A DNA stretch of 61,544 bases, taken from the NCBI GenBank assembly GCA_023393165.1, contig JAEWMJ010000005.1:1-61544 (forward strand). Reading direction: 5' to 3'. Shown here one piece after another: positions 49,572-59,181 of the stretch (the first letter of the stretch is position 1; every line of letters begins with the position of its first letter). The position numbers and the translations under genes were made by a program. Under the pieces are notes generated by a model. The model worked only from the letters and a program-made list of their open reading frames with translations, searched no databases and was not told the DNA's origin. The DNA is from Bacillota bacterium. Lineage in GTDB: Bacteria > Bacillota > Clostridia > Christensenellales > Christensenellaceae.

Positions 49572-51695
49572 CTACAGGCCCATCAGCTCCCGCACGTCCT
49601 GCGGCAGCCCATGCGTCAGCATGCCGTTTGCATTGACGAACATATCGCCGTCCAGTTCTATCGCGGCCTGCGCGCCGTCCGTCATGGCGTTGCGTACGTT
49701 TTTGACAACGCGCGCGTCCCCTATTTTGGCGATTTTGACTCCCTTTTCCATCAATTCGTCAAACAGCGCGGTATCGCTTTCCGTATGGCCGATGACTACC
49801 GAATCCACCTGAATTGTTTCTTCCTTAAAATCTTTATCCATCAGCAATACTTCGCCGTCCCTGATTTCCATTATGCGGGTATTCAGGATCACGCGCACGG
49901 GAATTTTGATTGGATGGGGGTCTTCTTCCATCAGGCAGGGGCTGTTGGAACCGTTGAAGCGGAGCAGCTGCATATCCTTGTGGATGGTTTCCAGATCCCT
50001 GCCAAACTCGCTGTCTTCCGTAACCAGTATCACTTCCCTGCCGCGAAGCGCAAGCGCCTCCGCCGTATCCGCAGCGCCGTAATGGTTGCCGTATATCAGG
50101 ACCTTTTGCCCGACTTTTGCGGCCTTTCTTTTTCCTTCTTTGGGCCAGTATTTGCAGCTGCGCATGCCGCATACCAGGATGTCCTCAAAATCTATCGCCT
50201 TTTCGGCTCCGGGGATCTGCGGAAACTTTGTTTTTGCTCCGGTCGCGCAGAGCACGATGTCGTACGCCTCAAGGTCCTGCGCCGCTGCGGCCGTATTGAG
50301 TTTGACTTCGACGTTGAGTCTCCCCATCTGTTCGCGCATCCAGTCCATATACCATTTCAACTGAGGTTTGGTGGGAACCATGCAGCATGTGCGGAGCACG
50401 CCCCCCAGTTCGTTTTTCTTTTCAAATATCGTACACCTGTGGCCCCTGGCCGCGGCGATCCTTGCGGCTTCCATGCCGGCGACGCCGCCGCCCACGATGG
50501 CGACTTTCAGGCTGCTTGCGGCCTTTTTGATATCCAGAAACCGCATGTCCCCGATTGCGGGATTGACCGCGCACCTGAGTTCGTGTTTGGCCACAAGGGA
50601 ATCTTCCAGGCATCCGAAGTTGCACGAAATGCACTTCCTGATTTCATCCACCTTGCCCGCTTTCGCCTTGTTGGCCCAATACGGGTCCGCGATCAGCTGC
50701 CTGGACAAGCCCACGCAATCCGTTTTTCCTTCCGCGATGATTTTGTCGCAGTACTCCGGCGTCCTTAAGGAATGGCTGGTGATCACGGGAATTTGGACCG
50801 CCTTTTTCACGGCTTCCGCCGTAAACGTGTTCCACCCTTCCTTAAAATACATGGGATCGACAATGGCGCTGCCTATTTCAAAGAAGCCCGTGCTGACGTC
50901 TAGGCCGTCAACTCCCGCCTCTTCCAGCGTCTTTGCGATCTGAACCGCTTCATTGACGCCGTTGCCTCCCGGCACATATTCCACGCCCGAATACCGGACC
51001 AGTATTGGAAAATTAGGGCCGCATTTTGCGCGTATGCGGCTTAATATCTCCAGAATGAACCGCATCCGGTTTTCATACGATCCGCCGAACCGGTCGTTCC
51101 GGCGGTTGGTGTACGGGCTCATGAACGAGGCGATAAGATACCCGTGCGCTGCGTGCAGCTCCACCGCGTCGAATCCGGCCTGTTTGACCCGCCAGGCCGC
51201 TTCGCCGAATTTTTCGATCATATCGTAGATTTCTTCTATGGTCATCTCACGCGCGATCTTGCCGTGCGCCGTATCTCCCGCGTAGACCACTTCCTTGCTG
51301 GCTCCGGTGCGGATAAAGGAAACCATGTCCGAACACGCCATCTGGCCTTTTCTTGGAATAGCGGCCTGCCGTCCGGGATGCTGTATCTGCACCGCGCATT
51401 TTGCGCCGTGCTTTTGCATGGCCGCGGCAAGACGGTTAAGTCCCGGTATGTACTGGTCGCCGTCCACCGAAAGGCAGGTGACCGTGGGCCGGCCCGTTTT
51501 GCAGTCCGGAGAGGACGCGCCAACGATGATCAGGCCGCAGCCCCCTCTCGCGATTTCCTCATGATAGGCCATGACGCGTTCGTTCGATCCGCCGTCCGCG
51601 TCCGCCGAGGTAATGTCCGTAGGCACATGCACGACGCGGTTTGGAACGGTCAACTTGTTGAAACGTACAGGCGTAAAGATGTGTTTGAATTCCAT
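49572..51695 (-). CDS. Old Yellow Enzyme/2,4-dienoyl-CoA reductase-like FMN, 4Fe-4S, FAD oxidoreductase
   Basis: A 707 aa enzyme. Residues 1-370: FMN TIM barrel with HPGRQAAIP, HAAHGYLIASFMSPY and RFGGSYENR. Around 350-375: 4Fe-4S cluster motif CISCNFGCL plus a later Cys. Residues about 390-700: FAD/NADH module with VAIVGGGVAGMEAARIAA. In anaerobes the family reduces activated C=C bonds, including dienoyl-CoA, flavonoids and aromatic acids. Between a ribulokinase and a sugar importer this is unexpected and hints at a sugar conjugate or unsaturated intermediate. Confidence 0.88.
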   Translation of the reverse strand: MEFKHIFTPVRFNKLTVPNRVVHVPTDITSADADGGSNERVMAYHEEIARGGCGLIIVGASSPDCKTGRPTVTCLSVDGDQYIPGLNRLAAAMQKHGAKCAVQIQHPGRQAAIPRKGQMACSDMVSFIRTGASKEVVYAGDTAHGKIAREMTIEEIYDMIEKFGEAAWRVKQAGFDAVELHAAHGYLIASFMSPYTNRRNDRFGGSYENRMRFILEILSRIRAKCGPNFPILVRYSGVEYVPGGNGVNEAVQIAKTLEEAGVDGLDVSTGFFEIGSAIVDPMYFKEGWNTFTAEAVKKAVQIPVITSHSLRTPEYCDKIIAEGKTDCVGLSRQLIADPYWANKAKAGKVDEIRKCISCNFGCLEDSLVAKHELRCAVNPAIGDMRFLDIKKAASSLKVAIVGGGVAGMEAARIAAARGHRCTIFEKKNELGGVLRTCCMVPTKPQLKWYMDWMREQMGRLNVEVKLNTAAAAQDLEAYDIVLCATGAKTKFPQIPGAEKAIDFEDILVCGMRSCKYWPKEGKRKAAKVGQKVLIYGNHYGAADTAEALALRGREVILVTEDSEFGRDLETIHKDMQLLRFNGSNSPCLMEEDPHPIKIPVRVILNTRIMEIRDGEVLLMDKDFKEETIQVDSVVIGHTESDTALFDELMEKGVKIAKIGDARVVKNVRNAMTDGAQAAIELDGDMFVNANGMLTHGLPQDVRELMGL

Positions 51696-51809
51696 TTTCG
51701 TATCCCCTTTTAAATAATTGCTTACTTGACGGGCCCGTCAATCACAAGTTCAATATACAATTTTGAACGAATGGCCTCAATGTCAAAAGCGGCGGGATTT
51801 GTATCTTTT

Positions 51810-52709
51810 TTAACTGTTGTGAAAAAGGGATCCGGTATCTTCCCGCAGAAACTGCCTGCTGGCTTTTCTGTATTCCGAGGGCGTCATATGGACAAACTGC
51901 TCGAATATCCGGTAGAAATGCGACATGTTGCTGAAATTGCAGGTTGCCGCGACGTCTTCTATGATCATATCCGTCGCTGAGAGCAGCCGCTGGACTTCGG
52001 ATATGCGCAGCCGGACAATGTAGGACTTGACGCTTATGTGCATGGTTTCCTTAAAGATCTGGCGAAACCGGGACGGGCTTAAATGCGCCAGACGTGCGAT
52101 ATCTTCCGTTTTAAGGTTCTCGAGAAAATGGCTGTTGATATGCGCGACCGCCTGATTGATGGCTATGGAATTGGAATGCCTGGACAAGAACCCGGCGGGG
52201 TATTTCCGGAGGAAATAACTCCTTAATTTTGACATGATCAATTTTACCGACGCGTCCATTTCATGCTCGTATCCGAGCGGCTGCCCGTCGTACAATGCTT
52301 TTAATTTTTCGGCCAGTCCGCGTATCTCGGCGGCCACGGGCGTATCGTAACTTATTTTTTTATCCACCTTGTCCGGATCGTAACGGAAAGGCTGGAGATA
52401 TCCGTATTGGAACGTGTCTCCGCCTCTTGGCACGATAAAATCTTCGGACAGTTCGATCATCAGGAACGTTCCTCCCAAATTGCCGTCGGGCAGGCATTTA
52501 TGGCTTTCCAGGCGATAAATCAGTATCACATCGCCCTCGCGGATATGATACTGATTTTTTCCCACCGTATAGACGCCCCTGCCTTTAACACAAATGGATA
52601 TCTGCTGATGGGGATGGCAGTGCAGCAGGGTTCCGTCCCTTAACAGCGGCGTTTTCCGTACGTGGATCTTTTTATCTCCCAGAAAATCCGATTTTTTGAA
52701 ATCAGCCAT
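51810..52709 (-). CDS. AraC-family regulator 1
   Basis: A 299 aa regulator. Cupin N-terminal domain with HCHPHQQIS and REGDVILIYR; two HTH motifs at the C terminus (LKTEDIARLAHLSPSRFRQI and IEDVAATCNFSNMSHFYRIF). Clearly paralogous to the regulator at 59182. TGAGGT precedes the ATG at 52709. Lies between the importer ATPase and the OYE gene on the same strand. Confidence 0.9.
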   Translation of the reverse strand: MADFKKSDFLGDKKIHVRKTPLLRDGTLLHCHPHQQISICVKGRGVYTVGKNQYHIREGDVILIYRLESHKCLPDGNLGGTFLMIELSEDFIVPRGGDTFQYGYLQPFRYDPDKVDKKISYDTPVAAEIRGLAEKLKALYDGQPLGYEHEMDASVKLIMSKLRSYFLRKYPAGFLSRHSNSIAINQAVAHINSHFLENLKTEDIARLAHLSPSRFRQIFKETMHISVKSYIVRLRISEVQRLLSATDMIIEDVAATCNFSNMSHFYRIFEQFVHMTPSEYRKASRQFLREDTGSLFHNS

Positions 52710-52735
52710 ATACCTCACCATTGGCCCTGATTTGC

Positions 52736-54268
52736 CTATATGTCCCGTATTTCCTCTCCGGTATTTTCTCCTATCATGTTTCCGAGCAGCGCGGCCTTTG
52801 TGACCATTCTCCCGGAATTATCGTATTCCGCGACAATGGTCCCGTGTTTCATGACCAGTATGCGGTCCGCAAGGTTCATGATCTCTTCCAGTTCGTCGGA
52901 TATGAAAAGGATGGCCATGCCGTTTTGGGCCAGTTCGCTGACCAGCTTGTATATTTCTTCTTTCGCCCCGATATCGATGCCCCTTGTGGGCTGGTCCATG
53001 ATGAGCACGGTGGGTTCCACGGCCAGCCATTTGCCTATCACGACTTTCTGCTGGTTTCCTCCGCTCAAAGATACCGCGTCCTGCCGCGTGGACGCGCATT
53101 TGATGTTTAGCTTTTCCACCAGCGCCTGGACCTTTGCCTGCAGCGGTTTATACTGTATGATCCCGTTTTTGCGCATTTTATCCATCGCCACGACGCTCAT
53201 GTTGTCCATGACCGACCTGGTGGTTAAAAGCCCGTCCGATTTTCTGTCCTCGGGTATATAGCCCATTTTCAGCCGGGCCGCTTTTTCCGGGCTGTGCTGC
53301 GGCACATGAACGGTGCTTCCGTTTATTGTGACCGTTCCCCTGGCTTTTTTGTCTATGCCGAATATGATGCGGGCGGTCTCCGTCCGGCCCGAACCTACCA
53401 CGCCCGCCAGCCCGACGATCTCCCCTTTTCCTATGTGAAACGAAACGTCGTGCACGATCCCTTTATTTTGGGCGAGGCCTTTTACCTCTATTGCCGTGCC
53501 CGAAGAGAGCCTCTCGCGCTTGAGCGCGCTCCCTCCCAGGTTTTTGTTCCCGATCATCCATTCCACGATTTTTGCCTGCGTGCAGTCTTCAATATTGGCC
53601 GACGTTACGTTGCGGCCGTTCCGCAATACGGTGACGCGGTCCGCCACGCGGAAGATCTCTTCCAGATAATGCGAGATATAAATGATGCTGATCCCCCGCG
53701 ATTTGAGCATTTTGATCACCCGGAACAGGTTGTCCACTTCCGAAATGGAAAGCGAGGAAGTAGGCTCGTCCATTACGATCACATCCGGATCCATTGCGAT
53801 CGCGCGGGCGATCAGAACCAGCTGCCTTTGCGCGGTGGACAGGGTTGAAACAAGCATATCCGCTTTGAGGTCGAACTCCAGTTCATTAAGCATTTCCTGC
53901 GTGCGCAATTTCATTTTTTTATATTCCAGAACGGCGGCCTTTTTGAGTTCCTGCCCCAGCCAGACATTGCGGTAAATGCTCAGGTTGTCCACCAGTTCAA
54001 GTTCCTGGTGTATCATGGATATTCCCTTTTTGGCCGCGTCCTGTGGGCTTGAGAGCTTCAATGTTTTGCCGCGGAGCAATATTTCGCCCTCGTAGCTGAC
54101 ATAGATGCCGTTTAAAATCTTCATCAGGGTGGATTTTCCCGCGCCGTTCGCGCCAAGCAGGGCGTGCACTTCCCCTTTGTTCAGAGAAAAATCCACATCC
54201 TCCAATACCGCGTTACCGCCGAAACGTTTGGTGATACGGTTCATTTTAAGAACATTTTCCAAAGTCAT
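52736..54268 (-). CDS. Ribose-type sugar ABC transporter, ATP-binding protein
   Basis: A 510 aa protein with two ATPase domains. Domain 1: Walker A GANGAGKST, Walker B VIVMDEPTSSLS. Domain 2: GVVGSGRTETA (the usual degenerate loop), signature LSGGNQQKV, LIMDQPTRGIDIG. This is the RbsA/MglA/XylG architecture. It is 8 bp from the permease gene, in one operon. Confidence 0.93.
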   Translation of the reverse strand: MTLENVLKMNRITKRFGGNAVLEDVDFSLNKGEVHALLGANGAGKSTLMKILNGIYVSYEGEILLRGKTLKLSSPQDAAKKGISMIHQELELVDNLSIYRNVWLGQELKKAAVLEYKKMKLRTQEMLNELEFDLKADMLVSTLSTAQRQLVLIARAIAMDPDVIVMDEPTSSLSISEVDNLFRVIKMLKSRGISIIYISHYLEEIFRVADRVTVLRNGRNVTSANIEDCTQAKIVEWMIGNKNLGGSALKRERLSSGTAIEVKGLAQNKGIVHDVSFHIGKGEIVGLAGVVGSGRTETARIIFGIDKKARGTVTINGSTVHVPQHSPEKAARLKMGYIPEDRKSDGLLTTRSVMDNMSVVAMDKMRKNGIIQYKPLQAKVQALVEKLNIKCASTRQDAVSLSGGNQQKVVIGKWLAVEPTVLIMDQPTRGIDIGAKEEIYKLVSELAQNGMAILFISDELEEIMNLADRILVMKHGTIVAEYDNSGRMVTKAALLGNMIGENTGEEIRDI

Positions 54269-54276
54269 TCAGCCCC

Positions 54277-55248
54277 CTAATCCCGCTTCAGTTTTGAGAT
54301 ATTCGAAGCCGCGACGGCAGCGATGATAACCAGCCCCGTGATGATATCCTGATAATAGCTTGAAACGCCGGATAATTGCAGGATGTTTAAAATAAGGCCC
54401 AGTATCACGACGCCGATAACGGAATTGAAAACGTCCCCTTTTCCGCCGTCCAGCGATATGCCGCCCACAATGCACGCCGCGATGACCTTGAGTTCGTAAC
54501 CGGTCCCCGCGTCCGGCGCGGCCAGAAGCGTGCGGCTTAAATAAAGTATCCCGCCGCCCGAGGCGAACAGCCCGGTGAGGATATAAGTCAGTATCTTGTA
54601 TTTATCTACATTTATCCCGGAAAGCCACGCCGCCCGCGCGTTGCCGCCCATGGCGTACACATACTGCCCGTATTTTGTGTATTTCAAAAGGAACTGCATG
54701 AACGCCACGAACGCGATCCAGATGATGATGGCGATGGGGAACGCGCCCAGTTTGCCCATACCCATGATCGCGAAATCGGGCGATATGCCCGTGATGGGCG
54801 TTCCTCCGGTGGTTATCAGGACGACGCCGTTGATGATCGTCATTGTTCCCAGGGTGGAAATGAAATAATTGATTTTCAGCTTTGTTACCAGCACGCCGTT
54901 CAAAAGACCCACCAGCACGCCCATACTGAGTCCGGCAAGCACGCCTATTATATAGCTGCCCGTCGCCATTATGACGGCAGCCGCCGCTACTCCGGTGAGG
55001 GCGAGGACAGCGCCCGCGGACAAATCGATCGCGCCGCTGATGATCAGAAAGGACATGCCCACCGCCATGATCCCGTAAACGGAATTTTGCTGCAAAAGAT
55101 TGAGCAGATTTTTGGGCGACAGAAAAACGGGGGACGCGACGGCGCAGATGACCAGCATCCCTATGAGCACAAAGAGCATATTGTATTTTTTTATAAAGCC
55201 CGATTCCCTTTGCGCGTGATTTAAAATCGCTTTATTGTAAGCGTTCAT
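54277..55248 (-). CDS. Ribose-type sugar ABC transporter, permease
   Basis: A 323 aa RbsC-like membrane protein with 8-10 helices: SFLIISGAIDLSAGAVLAL, GLLNGVLVTKLKINYFISTL and GSxGGGI-like LFASGGGILYLSR. Start ATG 55248; its ribosome binding site is weak. Pairs with the neighbouring ATPase and binding protein. Confidence 0.92.
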   Translation of the reverse strand: MNAYNKAILNHAQRESGFIKKYNMLFVLIGMLVICAVASPVFLSPKNLLNLLQQNSVYGIMAVGMSFLIISGAIDLSAGAVLALTGVAAAAVIMATGSYIIGVLAGLSMGVLVGLLNGVLVTKLKINYFISTLGTMTIINGVVLITTGGTPITGISPDFAIMGMGKLGAFPIAIIIWIAFVAFMQFLLKYTKYGQYVYAMGGNARAAWLSGINVDKYKILTYILTGLFASGGGILYLSRTLLAAPDAGTGYELKVIAACIVGGISLDGGKGDVFNSVIGVVILGLILNILQLSGVSSYYQDIITGLVIIAAVAASNISKLKRD

Positions 55249-55280
55249 AGTGTAACCAACTTTCTTTTGTGAAGTATAGG

Positions 55281-55309
55281 GATGCATCCAGGCAACGCCC
55301 GGATGCATC
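55281..55309 (-). terminator. Hairpin between binding-protein and permease genes
   Basis: GATGCATCC (55281-55289) and GGATGCATC (55301-55309). No T run follows, so it is more likely an mRNA-stabilising or partial stop that raises binding protein over permease. Confidence 0.5.
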
Positions 55310-55319
55310 AGATATTTGT

Positions 55320-56381
55320 TTACCACGTAGCCGGATACTCGTTAAGATTATCGACGGTAACGATGGGCAGAGGCGTTTTCCACCAAGCTTCCACGGATTC
55401 GCCGCTCAACACCTTATACGCGGCCTCGGTTGAAAGGAATCCCTGTTCTTTGGGGTCCTGGCGGACCGCGGCGTATACGATCCCGCTTTCTATCGCGGTA
55501 TTGATTTCTTTGGGCGCGTCATTGCAAACGCATTTTCCCACCAATTCGTCCCTGCCGTTTGACTTGGCTACTTCCGACCAGCCGATAGCGCTGTACGGTT
55601 CCATAACGATCGCGCCGTCTATCTCGCCTTCCGGGAATCTTACCAGCCAGTCCGTAACGATTTTGATAGCCTGGTCCTTGCTCCAGCCGCCGTCCTGTTT
55701 ATCGGCGATCTTCCAGGCCACATTTTTTTCTTTCATGTACTTTTCGATGCCCTGCATGCGTTCCTGCGCGGGCTGTTCCGCAAACGGGCCGCTGATTACG
55801 CCGATCTGCGCTTCCACATTGTCTCCGCCCAGCATCTGGCTGCAAGCCTGGGCCATATTGTAGCCGAGTTCCACGTTGTCGCACAATACGTTGGAGGCGA
55901 CCTCCACGCCGTCATACTGGATCATTCGGTTTACGCCGATGATCGGAATGTCCGCTTCGTTTGCTTCCTTGCAGATCTCGCCCAGCGTGCCGCTCACCTG
56001 CTGCATGATGATGATTGCGTCCTTGCCTGCCGTAATGAAATTCTGGATGACGCCGATCTGCGTATTGGCGTCCCACTGGCAATCCTGCACTTCAATATCC
56101 ATGCCGTACTTGGAAGCCGCCTCCCGCGCCCCTTCCACCATTGCTGCGCAGAAAGGCACGTCCAGTCCCGCCATTGCAAGGCCTATGGAATACGTTTCTC
56201 CCGTGCCGGCGGATTCCGCCGAAGCGCTTTGAGACGCGGCGGCCTGCGATCCGGATGCAGCCGTCTGATCCTGCGTCGCCGCAGGCTGCGACGCCTGCGG
56301 CGACGCGGAGCAGGCAACGGATGCAAGGCTTAAGATGCAGACCATTGCCAGACCTAAAATCATTTTTACTGTTTTTTTCAT
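55320..56381 (-). CDS. Sugar-binding lipoprotein (RbsB-like)
   Basis: A 353 aa lipoprotein: signal peptide with lipobox ASVAC (Cys at about 24), a Ser/Ala/Gln linker (25-60), then the periplasmic-binding fold of the ribose/xylose class (YSIGLAMAGLDVPFCAAMVE, KDAIIIMQQVSG, IPIIGVNR). It captures the substrate for the importer. First gene of the importer set. A good RBS (GGAGG) precedes the ATG. Confidence 0.92.
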   Translation of the reverse strand: MKKTVKMILGLAMVCILSLASVACSASPQASQPAATQDQTAASGSQAAASQSASAESAGTGETYSIGLAMAGLDVPFCAAMVEGAREAASKYGMDIEVQDCQWDANTQIGVIQNFITAGKDAIIIMQQVSGTLGEICKEANEADIPIIGVNRMIQYDGVEVASNVLCDNVELGYNMAQACSQMLGGDNVEAQIGVISGPFAEQPAQERMQGIEKYMKEKNVAWKIADKQDGGWSKDQAIKIVTDWLVRFPEGEIDGAIVMEPYSAIGWSEVAKSNGRDELVGKCVCNDAPKEINTAIESGIVYAAVRQDPKEQGFLSTEAAYKVLSGESVEAWWKTPLPIVTVDNLNEYPATW

Positions 56382-56459
56382 TGTTTTTCCTCCATTTTAT
56401 TTTTATCGGAAAGATCTCTCATTCCAAACGATAATTTTGTGTAATCACTCTTTTTATAA

Positions 56460-57116
56460 TCATTCAAAGATGCGAATCACCTCCTTATAGAGCGCTTCCG
56501 CGAGCTTTGCATGATTTTCTTCATCCAGATGCACCGCGTCCGCGGCGCTTGCCCGGACGATTTCACCGGCGTCCAAAAAACGGCAGCCGTTTTCCAGCGC
56601 GGCTTTTTTATAATAAACATTTAAATCCGCGTCTTTTTTCAGGCATCCTTCCCCGAACTCATTCCCCGGCCACGCGCCGGAGATGTTCTCCCGCAGATGG
56701 GCGGGCGAAACCACCAGGATTTCCGGGCATCCCCCGGACGGCCCGTATCCGCCCTGCTTCGCCTTCTGAATGAGGCGTTCCAAACCGCATGCGCTCAGGT
56801 ACGCGTTTACGCCCAAATACTCTTTCATATCGTTGGTCCCCAGCATAAAGATGATCAGATCGACGGGCATTTTGGTAAACAGGCATACGTCCAGATAACG
56901 GAGCCCGTTTCTGCGTTCGTCAAACGGATCGTCAAACGCCGTGGTCCGTCCGCTCAGGCCTTCTTCTTCCACCCGGTATCCGCTCCCCAGCAGCCTCTGC
57001 AAAACGCATGTCCACCGCACGCCGCTATCAAAGCGGGCGGAATCCATCCGGGGCCTGGCCGGTTTGGGCTTGAAACCCCAGGTATTGGAATCCCCGTAAC
57101 ACACGACCGTTTTCAT
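56460..57116 (-). CDS. SGNH/GDSL hydrolase
   Basis: A 218 aa esterase-type protein without signal peptide. Block I VCYGDSNTWG (catalytic Ser), block III LGTNDMKE, block V DAVHLDEENH (Asp and His). AAGGAGCG precedes the ATG at 57116. Overlaps the upstream gene by 4 bp. In a sugar-degradation operon it probably removes acyl groups from an imported ester. Confidence 0.88.
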   Translation of the reverse strand: MKTVVCYGDSNTWGFKPKPARPRMDSARFDSGVRWTCVLQRLLGSGYRVEEEGLSGRTTAFDDPFDERRNGLRYLDVCLFTKMPVDLIIFMLGTNDMKEYLGVNAYLSACGLERLIQKAKQGGYGPSGGCPEILVVSPAHLRENISGAWPGNEFGEGCLKKDADLNVYYKKAALENGCRFLDAGEIVRASAADAVHLDEENHAKLAEALYKEVIRIFE

Positions 57117-58000
57117 GCCCGCCGCTCCTTTTTGTTCGCAAGTTCTTCCATTCTCGCGTAGGTCTGCGCCACCTCGGCCACGACGTCTTCCGCTTCCATT
57201 TTTAAAAAGCGGCCGTACACAGGGAAAAGCGGCTCCAAAAGCATGGGGCCCGTATACCCAGATTCCCGGAACATCCTGTAGGGAAGCAGAGAATCGATCA
57301 CGCCGGTCGTCATGGGCATCTCCCTTGTCATATCCAGCTGTTCTTCCCGCGTTTTGCCCGCGGCGCCGTCGTTCATATGGAAGCACACCATGCGGTCCGA
57401 ATACCGGGCGGCCAGATACAGATCGTCCGGATCGTAACTCCCGCAATACCAGTGAAACGTATCGAACAAAAACCCCACGTCTTTACCCGCCGCGTCCGCA
57501 ATTGCAAGCGCGCCGCTTATCGTATGGACAAAAGGATATTTGAACGAATTCCTGAGATCCCAGGGGCCCAGGAATTCCAGACCGTAGCGTATGCCGCAAT
57601 TGCTCATGATCTTATTTACCTGCCTGATGCGTTTGACATGCCAGTCGAAATTCTCATTGTACTGCCTTTCGTTGTGACCCGGAAAGATATGGTTGTACGC
57701 GTAGCGCACGCCTATCTTTTCCCCGGTTTCCGCCCATACTATCAGGGTTTTGAGCGCCTCATCGAACATTTCGTCCGTCGTGCCGGGTGCAAGGAAATCC
57801 GCAGGCGTAGGCAGAAGGCTCCATTTGAGGCCGTTGCCGTATACGCATTTTGCCGCTTCCCTCGCTTTTTTGGGATCAGAGAGCAGCGCGGCGGGCGGAT
57901 TGATCCCCCCGATCCCGTGTTTGGACAAAAGCGGCGCCAGCTCCTGAACGCTTTTGTTCACTTTATAAAATACTTCGCTTGCGTCAAATACCGAATACAT
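57113..58000 (-). CDS. TIM-barrel sugar isomerase/epimerase 1
   Basis: A 295 aa protein of the xylose-isomerase-like TIM-barrel (AP_endonuc_2) group. Metal-site residues are suggested by YGLEFLGP, FLFDTFHWYCG, VCFHMNDG and LLEPLF (Glu, Asp-His, His, Glu). AAAGGAG precedes the ATG. Paralogue-like neighbour of the 58023 gene, 22 bp apart. Confidence 0.85.
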   Translation of the reverse strand: MYSVFDASEVFYKVNKSVQELAPLLSKHGIGGINPPAALLSDPKKAREAAKCVYGNGLKWSLLPTPADFLAPGTTDEMFDEALKTLIVWAETGEKIGVRYAYNHIFPGHNERQYNENFDWHVKRIRQVNKIMSNCGIRYGLEFLGPWDLRNSFKYPFVHTISGALAIADAAGKDVGFLFDTFHWYCGSYDPDDLYLAARYSDRMVCFHMNDGAAGKTREEQLDMTREMPMTTGVIDSLLPYRMFRESGYTGPMLLEPLFPVYGRFLKMEAEDVVAEVAQTYARMEELANKKERRA

Positions 58001-58022
58001 TTCATTCTCCTTTATTTTAAAA

Positions 58023-58871
58023 TTAAGATTCCAACAGGGCCGCTTTATTGCGGATAAAGCCGATGCAGCCGGGAATATCTTTTTCCCGCTTGATCCCGTG
58101 CAGTATGACGCCGCCGCGGTATCCCGCTTTTTTGAGCTCCTCAAAGAAAAAATCAAAATCGACGATGCCCATGCCCGCGCCCGTAAACGCGATGCCGGAG
58201 GTTTCCAGGATATCTTTTCCGTGCGCGAGCGCAATATCGCCGCCCAGCAGGTCAAACGCTTCCCGGATCACGGGGCGCACCATTTCCTTTTTGGCCATGC
58301 CCTTGCGGAAAAGGTTTGCGCAATCCATGATCACCCGAAGCCGCGGGCTGCGCATCTCGTCCAGCAGCTTTCTTGCTTTCTGCGGGGTATCCACGATATT
58401 GGACGCTTCCGTTTCCAGACCCAGATGCACGCCGTACTTATCCGCAATCAAAAGCGCTTCTTCCATCACCGCCGCCATGTCTTTCCACGCTTCCTTTGAC
58501 CCGTTGTCCGGGTGCGGCGTCCACATGTTTTCCTTATTCCTCGTACCGGTGCACAATGTGATCAGTTTGCAGTTAAGGCGGCCGCACGCGGCGGCGATTT
58601 TTTCGAACCTCATGATCCCGTCCCTGCGGACCTGCGCGTCCGGGTGCGCCATATTGAATGTTCCGTTTACCGCCGCGATTTCAACGCCGTTTTTTTCCGC
58701 CTGTCTGGAAATTTCCCCGATCCAGTCTTCCGGTACTTCCGCCGGTGTTTCCTCCGCGCAGACGGACAGGAAATCGAACTGGATCTGCTCAAAACCGTAC
58801 CCTCTCACGGCTCCGAACAATTCCGGAATTGTATTCGCTTTGATTTCCGGACTAAAAATCCCAATTTTCAT
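58023..58871 (-). CDS. TIM-barrel sugar isomerase/epimerase 2
   Basis: A 282 aa protein of the same fold: GIFSPEIKAN, VHLGLETEASN, RVIMDCANLF, IALAHGKD and GIVDFDFFFEEL. AAGGAG precedes the ATG at 58871. First structural gene of the locus after the distal AraC regulator. Confidence 0.85.
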   Translation of the reverse strand: MKIGIFSPEIKANTIPELFGAVRGYGFEQIQFDFLSVCAEETPAEVPEDWIGEISRQAEKNGVEIAAVNGTFNMAHPDAQVRRDGIMRFEKIAAACGRLNCKLITLCTGTRNKENMWTPHPDNGSKEAWKDMAAVMEEALLIADKYGVHLGLETEASNIVDTPQKARKLLDEMRSPRLRVIMDCANLFRKGMAKKEMVRPVIREAFDLLGGDIALAHGKDILETSGIAFTGAGMGIVDFDFFFEELKKAGYRGGVILHGIKREKDIPGCIGFIRNKAALLES

Positions 58872-59181
58872 ACTGCTTAATTCTCCTTCGGTCTTATATC
58901 CCTTTTTGTGTACGCTAAATACGCTTGACGATAAAATATGCGTCAAAGAATCAAAAGCGCTTTTTACTATCAAAAACGGATAGTATGATTTATTTTGTTC
59001 TGGCTGATCTCTAATTTATTCAGTTGAATATTCAGTTCTATATGAATGATTACATTGTAAAGTATATGTTTTTTAATACCGCTTCTCAATATCAAAACCG
59101 GCAAAAAATATACCATTTCCGGCTATCATAAAAACAGCCGGTTAAAAAGAACAGCATTGGAAGCCGGTTTTGATCCCCGGT
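58872..59181. other. Intergenic promoter region of the catabolic operon
   Basis: No gene seen. A TTGACG (58924-58929) and CGTCAA (58940-58945) inverted pair sits 53-75 bp before the isomerase start; the right arm can serve as a minus-strand -35. Further left are several CCGG-rich short hairpins near 59095-59145, with a T-rich side suitable to end the AraC gene transcript. Confidence 0.4.
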